This document shows positions 4,182 through 5,339 of a stretch of DNA of 5,339 bases, in pieces. This DNA is from an uncultured Gaiellaceae bacterium. Its GTDB lineage: Bacteria > Actinomycetota > Thermoleophilia > Gaiellales > Gaiellaceae. The translations under genes and the position numbers were made by a program. The stretch lies in the NCBI GenBank assembly GCA_955652075.1, contig CATPAS010000150.1:1-5339 (forward strand), given 5' to 3'. The notes below the pieces were generated by a model, which was given only the letters and a program-made list of their open reading frames with translations, did not search any database and had not been told where the DNA came from. Positions within the stretch are counted from its first letter, which is position 1. Every line of letters starts with the position of its first letter.

Positions 4182-5193
4182 CTACGAGCTCGATCCGCCC
4201 GAAGCCGCGGAGACCCTGGCGCTGATCGAGTCGGTTGGCCGCGCCGACGGGCCCGACCACGTACGCGGCACCGTCGTGGGGCTGGCGGATGGACGGGCGA
4301 CCCTCGAGTTTCCCGAACGGAACTGGGGCGGGGATGTCACGCTGCTCGTCTCCTCCTTGCTCGCCGGCGAATGGGCCGACAGCGCCGCTTTCGCCCGCTG
4401 CCGGCTCGTTGAGCTCGAACTACCAGCCGGTCTTTTACCCGGCCCGGCCTTCGCCGCGCCCGACGAGGTGCTCGTCGGCGCGATCGTCAAGCCGTCGCTC
4501 GGGCTTGCGCCGCAGGAGGTTGCGGCGACCGCAGCAGCTCTGGCCGCGGGCGGCGCCGACCTGGTCAAGGACGACGAGCTTCTCGGCGATCCTGCCTGGT
4601 GTCCGCTGGAGGAGCGCGTGCGAGCGGTGGCGGCCGTTCTCCCGGAGCGCGTTCGCTATGCCCCCAATGTCACGGGCCGGATGGAGTCGCTGTTGCAACG
4701 GGCGCGTCGCGTCGTCGAGCTGGGTGCGGGCGCGGTGATGGTGAACGCGTTCGCGCAAGGCCTCGACTCCTTGCGGGCGCTGCGGGAGGCGGAGCTCGGC
4801 GTGCCGATCTTCGCGCACCGAGTGGGCGCGGCATTCTGGACCCGGGAGCGCCGGTTCGGCGTCGCTCCCGCCTTGACCGCCGAGATCACGCGCCTGTGCG
4901 GCGCGGACTACGTCCAGGTCGGCTCGTTCACCGGCAGCGTCTATGACACGCCCGACGAAGTGCGCGCGCAGATCGACGCGTGCCACCGCCCGCTCGGACG
5001 GCTGTGCCGATCGGTTGCAGTCATCGGCGGAGGCGTCAGTCCCCGGAACGCTCGAGCGCAAGTCGAAGCCGCCGGCGTGAGCTCGGGGCTGATGGTTCTG
5101 CTCGGCTCCGCGGCCTACAACGTGTCAGCGGAAGATGCGGTGCGGTCGACGGTCGGGTCCCTGCGACCGAACAGCGCTGCGGAGAGCGCGTAG
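4168..5193 (+). CDS. RuBisCO-like protein (form IV), short atypical member
   Basis: This 341-residue protein is homologous to the RuBisCO large subunit. Visible landmarks are GAIVKPSLGL (104-113; K108 = spinach K175), the carbamylation/metal motif LVKDDELLGD (132-141; K134, D136, E137 = K201, D203, E204), NVTG (167-170), AHR (216-218; H217, R218 = H294, R295), DYVQVGSFTG (247-256) and VIGGGV (285-290). Differences from true RuBisCO are S110 for K177, Q250 for H327, S257 for the loop-6 K334, G287 for S379, and a degenerate second phosphate loop (LLGS, 311-314). Carboxylation is therefore unlikely; known form IV members act as enolases, isomerases or sugar-acid decarboxylases. The N-terminal domain is short (107 residues before the KP lysine). 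GTG at 4168 is chosen because IRAIYELDPPEAAE is a natural domain start; the in-frame ATG at 3901 would add only antisense of the AlkZ-like gene. The gene stands alone, with no sugar or methionine-salvage genes beside it. Confidence 0.5.
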   Translation: MIRAIYELDPPEAAETLALIESVGRADGPDHVRGTVVGLADGRATLEFPERNWGGDVTLLVSSLLAGEWADSAAFARCRLVELELPAGLLPGPAFAAPDEVLVGAIVKPSLGLAPQEVAATAAALAAGGADLVKDDELLGDPAWCPLEERVRAVAAVLPERVRYAPNVTGRMESLLQRARRVVELGAGAVMVNAFAQGLDSLRALREAELGVPIFAHRVGAAFWTRERRFGVAPALTAEITRLCGADYVQVGSFTGSVYDTPDEVRAQIDACHRPLGRLCRSVAVIGGGVSPRNARAQVEAAGVSSGLMVLLGSAAYNVSAEDAVRSTVGSLRPNSAAESA

Positions 5194-5339
5194 AAGAGTG
5201 CGATCGCGGCGAACATGACCAGGCTGGCGACGGAGCTGGCGAAGGCCAGGAGCGTGGCGGTCGCGTAGAGCGGGGTTCCTGGCAGATAGCTGCGCGTGAT
5301 GCCGCTCACGACGCGCGGATCGGCGTCCGCGCGGAGAAG
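5115..5339 (-). CDS. TMEM175-type (DUF1211) membrane protein, C-terminal end (5' end outside window)
   Basis: The minus-strand frame is open from the window edge (5339) to TAG at 5115-5117, giving 74 residues. It reads LLRADADPRVV, then a short basic stretch, then SYLPGTPLYATATLLAFASS and LVMFAAIALFYAL, i.e. two hydrophobic helices joined by a small turn, ending in a polar tail. The YLPGTPLY-ATLLAF-ALFYAL pattern resembles the last transmembrane pair of bacterial TMEM175 potassium-channel/DUF1211 proteins. This is recalled similarity from a fragment, so the family call is moderate. A GTG at 5307-5309 is an internal codon, not a convincing start. Its last 26 codons, the polar tail after the second helix, overlap the end of the RuBisCO-like gene on the other strand by 79 bp; there is no intergenic space for a terminator. 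Confidence 0.5.
   Translation of the reverse strand, partial: LLRADADPRVVSGITRSYLPGTPLYATATLLAFASSVASLVMFAAIALFYALSAALFGRRDPTVDRTASSADTL

Noticed and set aside
3543..4412. Plus-strand open frame of 289 codons over the AlkZ-like gene
   Set aside because: It is a shadow of the minus-strand HTH_42 gene with no recognisable domain.
4168..5193. Genuine CO2-fixing RuBisCO
   Set aside because: The loop-6 lysine, the H327 equivalent and part of the phosphate-binding glycines are missing, and there is no small subunit or phosphoribulokinase gene nearby.
1..5339. CRISPR arrays, insertion sequences, integrases or phage genes
   Set aside because: No spaced repeats, terminal inverted repeats or transposase/integrase motifs are seen on either strand; base composition looks even throughout.

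Overview
The window is GC-rich and densely packed, with eight protein genes (two cut by the window edges) and no RNA gene, mobile element or CRISPR array that I can see. A nucS (endoMS) gene plus the strong GC bias point to an actinobacterium. The mix of an AlkZ-type glycosylase, a RuBisCO-like protein and an apparent habit of leaderless starts would fit a deep soil lineage such as Thermoleophilia, but that placement is inference.

Layout, left to right: the C-terminal part of an MFS exporter (+, 1-435); a PspA/IM30 membrane-stress protein (-, 432-1160), tail-to-tail with the MFS gene; a metallo-beta-lactamase (MBL) fold hydrolase (+, 1204-1860), divergent from pspA across 43 bp; a 119-bp gap holding two hairpins; a VOC/glyoxalase-fold protein (+, 1980-2417); NucS mismatch endonuclease (+, 2467-3126); an AlkZ/YcaQ-type winged-helix DNA glycosylase candidate (-, 3123-4181), tail-to-tail with nucS; a short RuBisCO-like protein (+, 4168-5193), head-to-head with and overlapping the glycosylase gene; and the C-terminus of a TMEM175-type membrane protein (-, 5115-5339), which overlaps the RuBisCO-like gene by 79 bp.

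The genes do not form one pathway. Two local themes stand out. The first is DNA repair: nucS and the AlkZ-like gene converge on a shared CTAG stop. The second is a glyoxalase II-fold protein followed by a glyoxalase I-fold protein, which may or may not be functionally linked. The architecture itself is notable: three convergent pairs overlap at their 3' ends (4, 4 and 79 bp) and one divergent pair overlaps at its 5' ends (14 bp). Four plus-strand genes lack a Shine-Dalgarno sequence and instead have a TANNNT hexamer 6-9 nt before the start codon, suggesting leaderless transcripts. One of these hexamers, TAGCGTA between pspA and the MBL gene, reads as a -10 element on both strands.

The most unusual protein is the RuBisCO-like one. 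It keeps the carbamylation lysine and metal ligands but has lost the loop-6 lysine and part of the phosphate-binding glycines, so it should be an enolase/isomerase-type or otherwise uncharacterised form IV enzyme rather than a CO2-fixing one.
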